Of a stretch of 64,000 nt of DNA, positions 17,115-26,232 are shown piece after piece. The notes under the pieces are model-generated. The model was given only the letters and a program-made list of their open reading frames with translations. It was not told the origin of the DNA and searched no databases. A program made the translations under genes and the position numbers. Numbering within the stretch: position 1 is the stretch's first letter; each line of letters begins with the position of its first letter. Source of the DNA: DAIOEK01 sp964648485 (GTDB lineage: Bacteria; Chloroflexota; Anaerolineae; Anaerolineales; Anaerolineaceae); the NCBI GenBank assembly GCA_964648485.1, contig CAZYOF010000008.1, forward strand, positions 1 to 64,000, given 5' to 3'.

Positions 17115-18467
17115 TTAGCAGCTTCCGTACAGCATTTCCCTGACTCTGGTTGCCTGTTTCCGCATTTGATCATCGCGCCTGATTAACTCGTTTATCTTTT
17201 CACAAGCATACATCACCGTCGTGTGATCTCTGCCGCCAAATTCCTGACCGATTTGTGGCAACGATAGACCGGTATCCTCCCGCATGATATACATTGCTAA
17301 CTGGCGTGGAAGGGCTATCATAGCGCTTCGATCTTTGCTTACCATTTTCTCGGATGGAACTTTAAATACGTTTGCTACCGTCGAAATGATTTGTTTGGGT
17401 TCAACATGGTAGGTATGTGGAATGAGATCGGTCAGCGCTGTATTAACCAATGATGTATTTACCGGGATCCCGCTGAGATCGGAAAAAGCGATAACACGGT
17501 TAAGTGCCCCTTCCAATTCGCGGATATTCGCCTGGAATTTTCGGGCTATCATATCCAGAATGTCGGCGGGTATTTTCTTTCCGTGTTTTTCTGATTTTGC
17601 TTTCAAAATTGCAATTCGGGTTTCCAGATCGGGCGGCTGGATATCTGCAATCAGTCCCCATTCGAAACGCGAGCGTAATCTTTCTTCCAGGGTGACCAGC
17701 GATTTGGGCGATCGGTCTGAGCAAAGCACGATCTGTTTTTCCTGGCTGTGTAATGAATTGAAGGTGTGAAAGAACTCTTCCTGGGTGGATTCCTTACCGG
17801 CGATAAACTGAATATCATCAATCAGAAGCACATCGCTCTGCCGGTACTTTTCCCTGAATTCCATGGTCGTATGTGTCCGGATTGCCTGGATCAGGTCGTT
17901 GGTGAATTCCTCAGATGTAACATAACGAACCTGTAACCCATTTGCCAGGCAGCGATTACCAATAGCCTGAAGCAGGTGAGTTTTACCCAAACCGACACCG
18001 CCATAAAGGAACAGGGGGTTATAGGCTCTGGCGGGTTGGTCTGCTACTGCCATTGATGCTGCATGTGCCAATCGGTTTCCACTCCCAACTACATAATTTT
18101 CAAAAGTGTATTTGGAATTTAACCTTTGCTCCTGCGGTGTTGCTGTAGCAACAGTAGTAACAAGGTGAGGCATGGAGCGGATGGGCTCTTCTTCCTGTTC
18201 TTTGCAGGTGTTTTCCGGCTCTTTCTGGTAAACAACAAACGAAACAGATTGAGGCTGGTTCATGATTCCGGAAAGCACCCGGTTTATCGTGGTGGTAAGC
18301 CTGGTGGTCAGCCAGTCACGCGCGTAGGCATTCGGCACACCGACGGTGAACTGATTACTTTCAAAGCTGATCAGACGGCTATTTTTTACCCATGTATCAT
18401 AAGCCGCCTTTGACATATCCATTTGAAGTTGTCCGAGTGTAGCCTGCCATGCCTGTTCTGCGTTCAT
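17115..18467 (-). CDS. dnaA: Chromosomal replication initiator protein DnaA
   Basis: About 450 residues. Domain I at the N-terminus (EQAWQATLGQLQMDMSKAAY), a short variable domain II, and the AAA+ domain III with Walker A GGVGLGKTHLLQA, Walker B VLLIDDIQFIAGK and the sensor and arginine-finger region LRSRFEWGLIADI. Domain IV ends in the DNA-binding signature GGRDHTTVMYACEKI. DnaA-ATP binds DnaA boxes and opens oriC. The start at 18467 (MNAEQAW) has CTGGAG at good spacing. An in-frame TTG 75 bases upstream would add a Ser/Thr-rich extension and is less likely. dnaN and recF are not adjacent. Confidence 0.95.
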   Translation of the reverse strand: MNAEQAWQATLGQLQMDMSKAAYDTWVKNSRLISFESNQFTVGVPNAYARDWLTTRLTTTINRVLSGIMNQPQSVSFVVYQKEPENTCKEQEEEPIRSMPHLVTTVATATPQEQRLNSKYTFENYVVGSGNRLAHAASMAVADQPARAYNPLFLYGGVGLGKTHLLQAIGNRCLANGLQVRYVTSEEFTNDLIQAIRTHTTMEFREKYRQSDVLLIDDIQFIAGKESTQEEFFHTFNSLHSQEKQIVLCSDRSPKSLVTLEERLRSRFEWGLIADIQPPDLETRIAILKAKSEKHGKKIPADILDMIARKFQANIRELEGALNRVIAFSDLSGIPVNTSLVNTALTDLIPHTYHVEPKQIISTVANVFKVPSEKMVSKDRSAMIALPRQLAMYIMREDTGLSLPQIGQEFGGRDHTTVMYACEKINELIRRDDQMRKQATRVREMLYGSC

Positions 18468-18635
18468 AGATGCTCCAGGTATTGAAGGTGTCGTTGTTGA
18501 CCGGGTGGTAGATGGGTACGTTAAGAGAACCGCCTGGCTCAACTTGGGAGGTTTTTCAACCAGCTAAATTTTTCAGGGAATAACGTTTGGGGCTCGAGGA
18601 AGATACTCCTGCTCCCCTATTGCAGGGTTGATGTG

Positions 18636-18664
18636 ATTCTAGCAGAACGATCCGACTCAGGCAA
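18636..18664 (-). promoter_or_regulatory. dnaA promoter
   Basis: On the minus strand TTGCCT (18664-18659), a 17-base spacer and TAGAAT (18641-18636). It predicts a leader of about 160 nt before the dnaA ATG. Confidence 0.6.
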
Positions 18665-18944
18665 GGCAAAAAGCCTACGCCAACTTTAAACAATATGAAT
18701 CTTTAAGGATTCTCAAAGTTAACAAAACATAATTTTTTACAAATCTAAGGTTAGGTATCCATAAGTTATTTCTTACACATTTGCGGGATTTTGGTATCAA
18801 ATACCCCCATATATGGGGGGTAAGTTCGTTCTGCGATGTTCAACCTATACGAATGGAAAATCTGTTCTAGATTTATTTGGAATCAAACACATGATAAACA
18901 AAGGCGTTGACGTACCAATTCTGGAATCGCAATCGAAATTAGCT
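18665..18944. other. AT-rich intergenic region upstream of dnaA
   Basis: Between the dnaA promoter and the 3' end of the FAD oxidoreductase gene. It is AT-rich with a GC-tract palindrome at 18803-18821. I looked for TTATCCACA-type DnaA boxes and found no cluster, so there is no support for an origin here. No convincing small gene. Confidence 0.5.
18803..18821. promoter_or_regulatory. GC-tract palindrome (candidate operator)
   Basis: ACCCCC-ATATAT-GGGGGGT, a near-perfect palindrome of C and G tracts around a central ATATAT. The layout recalls operators of CsoR/DUF156 repressors, but no such regulator or metal gene is adjacent and no T-run makes it a terminator. Confidence 0.35.
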
Positions 18945-20246
18945 TTACGGTCGATTCATCATCAACCGGGCAGCTTTCCTTCCGATTTCGACAGCAAAAT
19001 TAGTACCACGATCCCACGGATATACCTGGCTCATACTCGCAAAAAACAACCCATCGATGGGAGTCGGAATGGTCGGGATATTTGCTGAATGGTTTACAAA
19101 TGGTACCGGTTGGGCATATTTAGTCCGATTCAGCCAGGTTTTTTTGACCCAGCTCAAGTCAAAATCAGGATTGATCCGTTTTATACCCGGTACAAACTTT
19201 GCCAGGAGTTGATCTTCAGAAAGTGTGAAATTCTCGTGATCTGTTTCGAGATAATCGCCAATATAAACCAGATGATCTCCGCCAAAATGCTCTACGGGGA
19301 GAAAATTTGTATGTTCTACAATAGCTAAAAATGGGAATCCCGCAGCTTTGGGGATGTTGTACCAGTAATACCCTTCTTTTGAAAGTGGCTGCTTTAGAGA
19401 TAGAAGCATGACAACTGCACCCAGGTTCTTAAGGTTGAGTAAACCTTGTAAATAATCAGATGGCAGCGATGGCGCCATCTGTGCCATCAATCCGGGAGAC
19501 GTTGTGACCAGGCATTGGTCAAATTTCTCACTCCCCTTATCGGTTTGAACTTGCAAAGTGCCATCTAATTGACCGATATTTCTGATGGGGGTATTAAGCC
19601 GTATTTCCACTCCCATTTCTTTCAGGATAATGGCAAATTCATCACAAAATGCTTGAAATCCGCCCACATAGGTGCCCAGCCGCGATGTTCGGCTGTGCAG
19701 GCGTGCCCACATCCATGCCATGTTCACCTTGGGGGCGAAGTTTTCTCCAAATTTACCTTCCACCATCGGTTTCCACATTCGGTCATAAACAAAATCTCCG
19801 GTCCATTTCCGCATCCATTCTTCGACCGTATATTTTTCGAGCACCTTCCAGTTTTTTGTCAGTCTAAGGAATAGCCCCACCAATCCAAAACGGATCTTGT
19901 TGATCCCCCAACCCAGACCTGGGAAGAGGATCATGGCAGGGATGGAATCAAATGGATAAAACTTGCCATTGTGATACATCACTGTCAATGGGCGCGGGAA
20001 CAGTACTTTTTCTCTTAATCCTAATTCATTCATTAATCCAAGCATATGGGCGTCAGATTGGAACCAATGGTGATAATACTTTTCCACCGACCACTCCCAC
20101 TGGGGTTCCTTAAATCCGCCTGCCAGACCACCAACAGTACCTGAACCTTCATATAAGATGACTTGATGACCAGCTTTTGCCAGATCGTAGGCTGCAGCCA
20201 TTCCGCCAAGACCTGCGCCGACGATTGCGATGCGTTTTGAGTTCAT
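18945..20246 (-). CDS. FAD-dependent oxidoreductase (protoporphyrinogen oxidase/amine oxidase superfamily)
   Basis: 433 residues. The N-terminal FAD-binding motif is clear (AIVGAGLGGMAAAYDLAKAG followed by an acidic ribose-binding strand and GGLAGGF), and the C-terminus has the second FAD contact (DGLFFASMSQVYPWDRGTNF). The middle is the substrate domain of flavin amine oxidases and desaturases. Members oxidise amines, porphyrinogens or carotenoid and lipid chains. The specific substrate is not visible. AAGGAGA precedes the ATG. It lies 11 bases downstream of the flippase-like gene and is probably co-transcribed, which suggests a role in lipid or glycolipid metabolism at the membrane. Confidence 0.75.
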   Translation of the reverse strand: MNSKRIAIVGAGLGGMAAAYDLAKAGHQVILYEGSGTVGGLAGGFKEPQWEWSVEKYYHHWFQSDAHMLGLMNELGLREKVLFPRPLTVMYHNGKFYPFDSIPAMILFPGLGWGINKIRFGLVGLFLRLTKNWKVLEKYTVEEWMRKWTGDFVYDRMWKPMVEGKFGENFAPKVNMAWMWARLHSRTSRLGTYVGGFQAFCDEFAIILKEMGVEIRLNTPIRNIGQLDGTLQVQTDKGSEKFDQCLVTTSPGLMAQMAPSLPSDYLQGLLNLKNLGAVVMLLSLKQPLSKEGYYWYNIPKAAGFPFLAIVEHTNFLPVEHFGGDHLVYIGDYLETDHENFTLSEDQLLAKFVPGIKRINPDFDLSWVKKTWLNRTKYAQPVPFVNHSANIPTIPTPIDGLFFASMSQVYPWDRGTNFAVEIGRKAARLMMNRP

Positions 20247-20257
20247 CCTGTCTCCTT

Positions 20258-21283
20258 TTATGCAGATTGTGGATCGGTATTTTCTGGTTCAACGGTCTCT
20301 GGCACTTTACCCCAGGTGAGTCCTTCGCGCGTAAAGTAATAAAACCCAAGCGCTGTGATGGGTAACCATAAGGCAACATGCAAAACCAGCGTATAACCTA
20401 CCGCCAGAGCATTGGGCACCTTGTATGCAGTTAATAAGGCAATTCCAGGTGCATCGAAGGTTCCGATATACCCCGGGGCTGATGGGATGGTGGTTGCCAG
20501 GTTTACAATCCCGTTCATCAGCATCAATGCAAAGAAACTTACCTCAAATGGAAACGCATGCATGACAAACCAGTATTTGAGTGTTTCAAGCAGCCAGATG
20601 ACCACAGATGTGAAGAACACCATCAATGCATCCAGCGGTGAACGGAGAGACTCCAACCCACCCAGGAATCGGTGGGTAAGGTTCGAAATTTTTCCCCGTA
20701 TTTTTGGGGGGATGATACGAACGATAAACCAGTCTGCCAGCTTGCTCGTTTGATGAGGGAACATAGCTGCAGCCAGGAAAATTATCAAAACAGCAATAAA
20801 AACGATGGCTCCGTACACCGCCAGGTTACGGATATTTCCGATGAAACCGGAAGAATCAGTAAGGCGAGAAAGTTCACTCAGATTGAGAAACACGAACGCC
20901 AGCATAACCACGCCATCAAATACTCGTTCTACCAGGATGGTCGCCAGTGATGCACTGATGGGAACACCTTCCCGCTTTTTGAGTATTGCGGCGCGTAATA
21001 CTTCACCTGCGCGATATGGGTAAATATTATTCCCCATGTACCCAATTGTCACAATCGGAAACATGGATCGGGTGCTTATTTTTTTGAGCGGACGCAACAA
21101 ATAGTGCCAGCGCCAGGCTCTCGCCCAGACGGCAATAAAATATACAGCAATGCCCGGTAGAAGCCACACATATTGGGCAGATTTAACGACTTCCCATGCC
21201 TCAAGGATATTCAATTTTCTAAGTGCAAAATACATTAATACGACACTGATCAGAATCCCCAACCAGAATATCCATTTTTTCAT
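20258..21283 (-). CDS. Flippase-like (LPG synthase TM-domain family) membrane protein
   Basis: 341 residues with eight or so membrane helices. Sequence features of the lysylphosphatidylglycerol synthase transmembrane domain family are seen: the basic first loop after WARAWRWHYLLRPL, then GYMGNNIYPYRAGEVLRA and the late NLATTIPSAPGYIGTFDAPG segment. Family members flip or modify glycerolipids and glycolipids. The soluble aminoacyl-transferase domain is absent, so it is not a complete MprF. The ATG stands six bases after a TAGAAT box and only 31 bp from the divergent ABC-F start. It leads a two-gene operon with the FAD oxidoreductase. Confidence 0.78.
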   Translation of the reverse strand: MKKWIFWLGILISVVLMYFALRKLNILEAWEVVKSAQYVWLLPGIAVYFIAVWARAWRWHYLLRPLKKISTRSMFPIVTIGYMGNNIYPYRAGEVLRAAILKKREGVPISASLATILVERVFDGVVMLAFVFLNLSELSRLTDSSGFIGNIRNLAVYGAIVFIAVLIIFLAAAMFPHQTSKLADWFIVRIIPPKIRGKISNLTHRFLGGLESLRSPLDALMVFFTSVVIWLLETLKYWFVMHAFPFEVSFFALMLMNGIVNLATTIPSAPGYIGTFDAPGIALLTAYKVPNALAVGYTLVLHVALWLPITALGFYYFTREGLTWGKVPETVEPENTDPQSA

Positions 21284-21289
21284 GCAATG

Positions 21290-21295
21290 ATTCTA
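21290..21295 (-). promoter_or_regulatory. -10 box TAGAAT of the flippase-like operon
   Basis: On the minus strand, six bases before the ATG at 21283. It lies back to back with the TATACT box of the divergent gene, six bases apart. Confidence 0.5.
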
Positions 21296-21301
21296 CCATG
21301 T

Positions 21302-21307
21302 TATACT
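21302..21307 (+). promoter_or_regulatory. -10 box TATACT of the ABC-F gene
   Basis: TATACT ends seven bases before the ATG at 21315, with no Shine-Dalgarno sequence in between. The whole intergenic space is 31 bp, so any -35 contact would lie in or at the divergent coding sequence. Confidence 0.5.
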
Positions 21308-21314
21308 TTCCCCA

Positions 21315-23219
21315 ATGCCGCTCCTGTCTGCTGTTAACCTCTCCAAGAACTTTGGCTACCAGGATCTCTTTACCGGGGTAAGCTTTGGCATACCTCATCG
21401 TGCGAGGATTGCCCTGGTAGGACCCAATGGCATTGGTAAAACCACCTTGCTCCGAATCCTCGTGGGGGAGGAAGAGCCATCTTCTGGCAGCGTCTCGCGT
21501 TCTAGAAACCTCAAGTTTGGCTATTTGCCCCAGGAAGCGCAGTTGGAAGATACCGCCGAAAACCTCTGGCTGGAATGCCTGCGTTCCTATCCGCATCTGG
21601 TGAAAAAGCAGGCTGATCTTGCAGAGATGGAGCAGATGATTGCCCAAAACCCGGGGGATGCAGCATTGCTTGAGAAATATGGCAAACAGCAGGCGGACTT
21701 TGACCATCAGGGTGGGTACACTTTCGAGAATCATATCCGCATGGTATTGACGGGTTTGGGCTTTAGCGTCGATGATTACCACCGTCCGTTTACACAACTC
21801 TCAGGAGGGGAGAGGACTCGTGCATTACTTGCCCGTCTGCTGCTTTCCAGTCCAGATTTACTTCTGTTAGATGAACCAACCAACCATCTCGATATCTCTG
21901 CCGTGGAGTGGCTGGAAAAATTCTTCAAAGAGTGGCAGGGTGCTGTTTTGTTCGTATCTCATGACCGTTATTTTATTGATCAGGTTGCAAACCAGGTTTA
22001 CGAATTGTCTCCCGATCTTGAAATCTTCCGCGGAAACTATTCAGCTTATTTACAGCAACGTGAAGAAAGATACCGCCTTCATATGCGAGAATATGAAGAA
22101 TTGCAGCAATTTGTTGCGAAAGAAGAAGAGTATATCCGCCGTAACATGGCTGGACAGAATACCCGTCAGGCACAGGGCAGGTTAAAAAGGTTGGAGCGGC
22201 TTCTCGAGGAGACCCGCATTTCCCGTCCGCGTCAGAGGCGCGGAATCCATCTTGCGCTGAATAGTTCTGGCAGATCAGGTGACCTGGTCTTACGCACTTA
22301 TAATCTGCAAGTTGGGTACCGTGATGAAGAGAAACCGCTTTTTGATGTGCCGGATTTGATATTTAAACGTGGAGAATGTGCCGCAGTCATCGGTCCAAAT
22401 GGAGCCGGGAAAACTACATTTTTAAAGACAATCCTCGAACAGATTCCACCTTATGCAGGAGAAGTCGATTTGGGCGCATCACTGCAGATCGGGTACTTTT
22501 CACAGGCGCATGATGGATTGCACCTGGAAAACACCTTGATGGAGGAAATTAACACAGTGGCGCCACATCTGCTGCCGGGTGAGGTGCGCGATTACCTGGC
22601 GAAGTTCCTTTTTACCGGAGATGATGTTATGAAACCCGTTTCTGTCCTGTCTGGTGGCGAAAGAGGAAGACTCGCACTTGCAAAGTTATCTTTATCAACA
22701 GCAAATTTGCTTCTGCTGGATGAGCCGACCAATCACCTTGATCTTTCTTCACAGGAAGTGCTGCAAAACGTATTGAGTGATTACCGTGGCACCATCTTGT
22801 TGGTTTCACACGACCGTTACCTGATCGATTCGCTGGCCACCCAGGTCTGGGAAGTGGATCCAGATTCCCGTACTCTTACAGTATTCACAGGTGATTATAG
22901 TGAATATAAAACTACGCAGGCAGCCCAGCAAAATGATGATCTGCCTAATGAGCATAAAGTGAATCAGAATACCAAATCACCGGAAAGAACGGTGAAGTCT
23001 CAATCTGGTTTATCTGCTTGGAAACGCGACAGGCTTATTAAGGAACTCGAAGAGGATATCACTTTCCATGAGAATGAATTAAAGCGCTTGAGTGCAATTC
23101 TAGCCCAACCTTCATCCGACTCGGAAATGATTCAGCACGTTGGAAGTGACTACGTAAGGATGGAAGAGGAATTATCCCGTTTGCTTACGGAATGGGATCA
23201 AATGTCAAGCGCCGGGTAA
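21315..23219 (+). CDS. ABC-F family ATPase (Uup/EttA-type)
   Basis: 634 residues with two ABC domains and no membrane helix. First domain: Walker A GPNGIGKTTLL, signature LSGGERTRALLA, Walker B LLLLDEPTNHLD. Second domain: GPNGAGKTTFL, LSGGERGRLALA, LLLLDEPTNHLD. The linker between them (about residues 235-300, rich in Glu and Arg) is the P-site tRNA interaction motif of this family. A C-terminal extension (about 545-634) ends in a helical, acidic region as in Uup-type proteins. ABC-F proteins act on the ribosome in translation, and some protect it from antibiotics. No attenuator is seen in front of this copy, which fits a housekeeping role. Confidence 0.88.
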   Translation: MPLLSAVNLSKNFGYQDLFTGVSFGIPHRARIALVGPNGIGKTTLLRILVGEEEPSSGSVSRSRNLKFGYLPQEAQLEDTAENLWLECLRSYPHLVKKQADLAEMEQMIAQNPGDAALLEKYGKQQADFDHQGGYTFENHIRMVLTGLGFSVDDYHRPFTQLSGGERTRALLARLLLSSPDLLLLDEPTNHLDISAVEWLEKFFKEWQGAVLFVSHDRYFIDQVANQVYELSPDLEIFRGNYSAYLQQREERYRLHMREYEELQQFVAKEEEYIRRNMAGQNTRQAQGRLKRLERLLEETRISRPRQRRGIHLALNSSGRSGDLVLRTYNLQVGYRDEEKPLFDVPDLIFKRGECAAVIGPNGAGKTTFLKTILEQIPPYAGEVDLGASLQIGYFSQAHDGLHLENTLMEEINTVAPHLLPGEVRDYLAKFLFTGDDVMKPVSVLSGGERGRLALAKLSLSTANLLLLDEPTNHLDLSSQEVLQNVLSDYRGTILLVSHDRYLIDSLATQVWEVDPDSRTLTVFTGDYSEYKTTQAAQQNDDLPNEHKVNQNTKSPERTVKSQSGLSAWKRDRLIKELEEDITFHENELKRLSAILAQPSSDSEMIQHVGSDYVRMEEELSRLLTEWDQMSSAG

Positions 23220-23275
23220 GTTCTTGCCGGCAGTAATTTTTGTCCCTTTTTGATAATATTTACGATATATCTTGT

Positions 23276-23887
23276 ATGAAGGGTATATCAAACACATCAT
23301 CAAAGAAGGATTTGGCAGGGTCTACGTTGGTAAATTCTATAAGTGAGAAAAACCATGATTCTGATGAACAAACATGGATCAATGCCAGCAGATCTGATCC
23401 CCTTGCCTTTGACCACTTATATAACCGCTACATAAGCCGGATTTATAGATACGTCTTACACCGCCTGAACAACAAAGAAGAAGCTGAAGAGATTACTTCC
23501 CAAACCTTTCTTGCTGCTCTGGAGGGTATAAAAAGGTATGAGCATCGGGGAAGTTTCATCTCCTGGCTCATAACGATTGCCCGTAATAAGATGAATGATT
23601 ATTTCCGCCGGCAAAGACCGCAGGGTGAATTATCTGAAGAGATACCAGACTCCTGGAGATCTGATCCATTGGGCGAGATGATTGCTAATGAGCAGAAACG
23701 GAACCTTGCTGATCTGATTACCGCATTACCACCGGAAGAACAGGAATTATTACGGTTAAGGTTTGTTGCTGAAATGAATTATTCAGAAATCGCTGAGATA
23801 GTCGAAAAAACCGAAGCGGCTGCCAAGAAACAAATTTACAGGATCATTCTCCGTATGCAAAACCAGGTGGAGGTGAATCATGACTGA
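23276..23887 (+). CDS. Sigma-70 family (ECF-like) RNA polymerase sigma factor
   Basis: About 203 residues. Region 2 is seen in FDHLYNRYISRIYRYVLHRL and EEITSQTFLAALEGI with SFISWLITIARNKMNDYFRR. Region 4 contains LPPEEQELLRLRFVAEMNYS and a helix-turn-helix EIAEIVEKTEAAAKKQIYRI. The ATG at 23276 is preferred over an upstream TTG at 23240. A weak TTGTCC-N17-CGATAT pair ends seven bases before it, in keeping with other leaderless starts here. The stop overlaps the start of the next gene, a membrane protein that is the likely anti-sigma factor. Confidence 0.85.
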   Translation: MKGISNTSSKKDLAGSTLVNSISEKNHDSDEQTWINASRSDPLAFDHLYNRYISRIYRYVLHRLNNKEEAEEITSQTFLAALEGIKRYEHRGSFISWLITIARNKMNDYFRRQRPQGELSEEIPDSWRSDPLGEMIANEQKRNLADLITALPPEEQELLRLRFVAEMNYSEIAEIVEKTEAAAKKQIYRIILRMQNQVEVNHD

Positions 23888-26231
23888 GCGGACTCCATCC
23901 CTTCAATTCATGAAGGATATTCAGGAAGCTATGCAAACGCCAGAGCCATCTGCAGCTTTTGTGGACCAATTGCGGAATAAATTACTTCACCAAAAACCGA
24001 AACCTGTTTATCGAGAATTCAAGATGCGCCCTGTCTGGGTTGCTATCAGTGCGTTACTGCTGGTGCTCATCATGTCAACCATACTCATCGGACCACAAAA
24101 AGTTTGGGCAGCCTTCAGGGGTTTGTTCGGATATCTGCCCGGTATCGGGTTGGTGGAAGAAACTTCGAACCTGCAGCTTCTGGAGAAACCGGTTGAAATG
24201 TCCCGGGATGGCATCACTCTCACTTTAGAGAATGCTGCTTTTGATGGCAACCGTCTGATTCTGGTTTATAAAACAGAAGGGTTAAGTCTGGAAGCGTCTA
24301 ATTCGCAGGGGGAAGACGCGCCAGTCGGGGGAGTTGCGGCAGTGGTATTACCCGATGGAGAGGTTTTCACCCAGTCAGAAGGCTCGTTAATTGGATGGGC
24401 AACAGGATATCGTGCACGCCTTGTTTTCTCGGGTTTACCATCTGAGATGGAATCTGTTACCTTGTTCATTCATCGGCTGGAAACCATGCCCGAAGGGGCT
24501 GCCCCTCAAGATTGGCAGATTCCTGTTCCGCTTATGAAGGCACCTGCCAACCTCACCATTCTGCCGGTATATGAATTGCCCACACCGACACCTTCTATCG
24601 AAATGAATTCATCGGAATCCAATCCGGGCTTGAACTCCACCAGGATGGATGGAATTGAATTTGTTCTGGATAAAGTAATTGAAACAGAAACAGGATATCG
24701 CTTCCAGGGCTATGCATCCTGGTCTGATCGACCTGAGATAATGTATGTTGATGCAACCCCATCATCCATTCGTAGTGGAGATACCCTGATTGCGTTTGAA
24801 ATGGTGGATCCCGATTTACCCGATGGAGGATGGGAGGAGACCCGATCTGATTGGGCTGTTCAAACCAATTCCAAAGCTTTTTCTGGCGAAGTTACCATCC
24901 TGTTTGATGACATCATCATCCATGAGAAAGCGGATGTATCTTTCCTGCTGGATCTGGGAAGTTCCCCTGAGCCCGGGAAATTACTCCACCCCAACATCCC
25001 GCTTACGGTAAATGGCAAATCAGCGGTGCTCACCTCTGCAGAGTTGGTGTCAACAACGGATGGGATGATAGATCTGAACCTGCATTTTGTCGCGGATCCA
25101 TCCATCCAATCGATTGGGTTCGAGGATGAGACGAATGATGTGGATGAATCTCCCGCTGGCGGTGGAGGAGGGGGATTTGTTTCCCTCGAACCACCTGCAA
25201 ACATCCTATCTTCCTTCCGCTATGGCAGATTGCCAAAAGGAACCCGTGAATTGAAAATTATCGTGGTCTCCCGAATATCTTCCTCAAAGGTTGCGCTGGT
25301 CTGGCGGGCGCCCGATTCAGTGCCAGAGGAAATTCACGCTCAAACACAGGGGCAACCCTCAGTATGCCTCACAGATTCCATCTGGAAGAGTTTAGATTGG
25401 AATAAGCCAACAATCTTACCTCAAAACCTGTCTGGCACTCTGCTGATGGAACAAAACGTGAGCGGACAGTTAATGCCTTTGATCTACCTGATTAATTTGG
25501 ATGGGTCTAATCGCCGGGAAGTTGATTATGGTGGATGGAGTTCGCTCTCTCCGGATGGAATAAAGATTGCCTACATTCGAAGTGATGGTCCAGGGATCAT
25601 TCTATATGATGATACAAAAAAATCCGCGCAAATGATTCCCGGCACCATCCCTGAAGATTGGAATCCGATCTGGTTAGCAGATGGGGATTGGATCGTGTTT
25701 AAACGCGGTGTGGGAGGAACATATTATCGAATCCACCCCGATGGTAGTGGGTTGGAGAAGATATTTGAAGCAAGCAGCTATCTCGATTTTTCCAGCTTTG
25801 ATCCGGATGGTAATTCGATCATCGCGCAGGGTTTGACGGATCAAGGTGTGATGGTGCAGCGGGTTGATTTGGAAAAGAAAAAAGTAACTGATCTCTTCCC
25901 TACTGGTATGGCAAAAACAGTTGCTTTTCCACTCATCTCACCCGACGGGAAATGGGTTCTCTATCGCGGAAAAGATTTCGGTGTGCCAACTTTTTCCATT
26001 AAGTTGGCAAGAATTGATGGATCTGACATTCGAACTATTGCCGAAACGCCATCTCTCAATGTATTGCTGGGAGCCTGGAGCGCGGATGGAAAATGGGTAT
26101 TAATCACAATCCAAACAGAAAATGGTGATTATATATTCCGTTCGCTACTGATTAATATCGAGGATTGTAATGTGTTTCCGTTAAATTATCTGTCAGGACA
26201 GGTGAAAGGATGGGTATCCCCTGCACCATAA
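23880..26231 (+). CDS. Membrane anti-sigma-like protein with WD40-like (PD40) propeller
   Basis: 783 residues, overlapping the sigma factor gene by eight bases, so translation is coupled. A short cytoplasmic N-terminus (about 45 residues) precedes one membrane helix (VWVAISALLLVLIMSTILI). The next part resembles DUF4179-type extracytoplasmic domains (DGITLTLENAAFDGNRLILVY). A six-glycine run occurs near residue 424. The C-terminal 260 residues contain TolB/PD40-like repeats (GWSSLSPDGIKIAYIRSDG, LISPDGKWVLYRGKD, AWSADGKWVLITIQ) that should form a beta-propeller. The layout suggests a membrane sensor that binds the sigma factor inside and a ligand outside. The ligand is unknown. It ends one base before the convergent MFS gene. 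Confidence 0.7.
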   Translation: MTERTPSLQFMKDIQEAMQTPEPSAAFVDQLRNKLLHQKPKPVYREFKMRPVWVAISALLLVLIMSTILIGPQKVWAAFRGLFGYLPGIGLVEETSNLQLLEKPVEMSRDGITLTLENAAFDGNRLILVYKTEGLSLEASNSQGEDAPVGGVAAVVLPDGEVFTQSEGSLIGWATGYRARLVFSGLPSEMESVTLFIHRLETMPEGAAPQDWQIPVPLMKAPANLTILPVYELPTPTPSIEMNSSESNPGLNSTRMDGIEFVLDKVIETETGYRFQGYASWSDRPEIMYVDATPSSIRSGDTLIAFEMVDPDLPDGGWEETRSDWAVQTNSKAFSGEVTILFDDIIIHEKADVSFLLDLGSSPEPGKLLHPNIPLTVNGKSAVLTSAELVSTTDGMIDLNLHFVADPSIQSIGFEDETNDVDESPAGGGGGGFVSLEPPANILSSFRYGRLPKGTRELKIIVVSRISSSKVALVWRAPDSVPEEIHAQTQGQPSVCLTDSIWKSLDWNKPTILPQNLSGTLLMEQNVSGQLMPLIYLINLDGSNRREVDYGGWSSLSPDGIKIAYIRSDGPGIILYDDTKKSAQMIPGTIPEDWNPIWLADGDWIVFKRGVGGTYYRIHPDGSGLEKIFEASSYLDFSSFDPDGNSIIAQGLTDQGVMVQRVDLEKKKVTDLFPTGMAKTVAFPLISPDGKWVLYRGKDFGVPTFSIKLARIDGSDIRTIAETPSLNVLLGAWSADGKWVLITIQTENGDYIFRSLLINIEDCNVFPLNYLSGQVKGWVSPAP

Positions 26232-26232
26232 C

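Noticed and set aside
18468..18944. Possible oriC beside dnaA
   Set aside because: The stretch is AT-rich and next to dnaA, but I found no cluster of TTATCCACA-like boxes, and dnaN/recF are not adjacent.
21219..21797. 192-codon open frame on the minus strand
   Set aside because: It overlaps the start of the ABC-F gene and the flippase-like gene in antisense. Composition is that of a shadow frame.
23211..23241. GCCGG/CCGGC hairpin followed by T-run after the first ABC-F gene
   Set aside because: The stem is only five base pairs with a long loop, and the T-run is offset. Too weak to call as a terminator.
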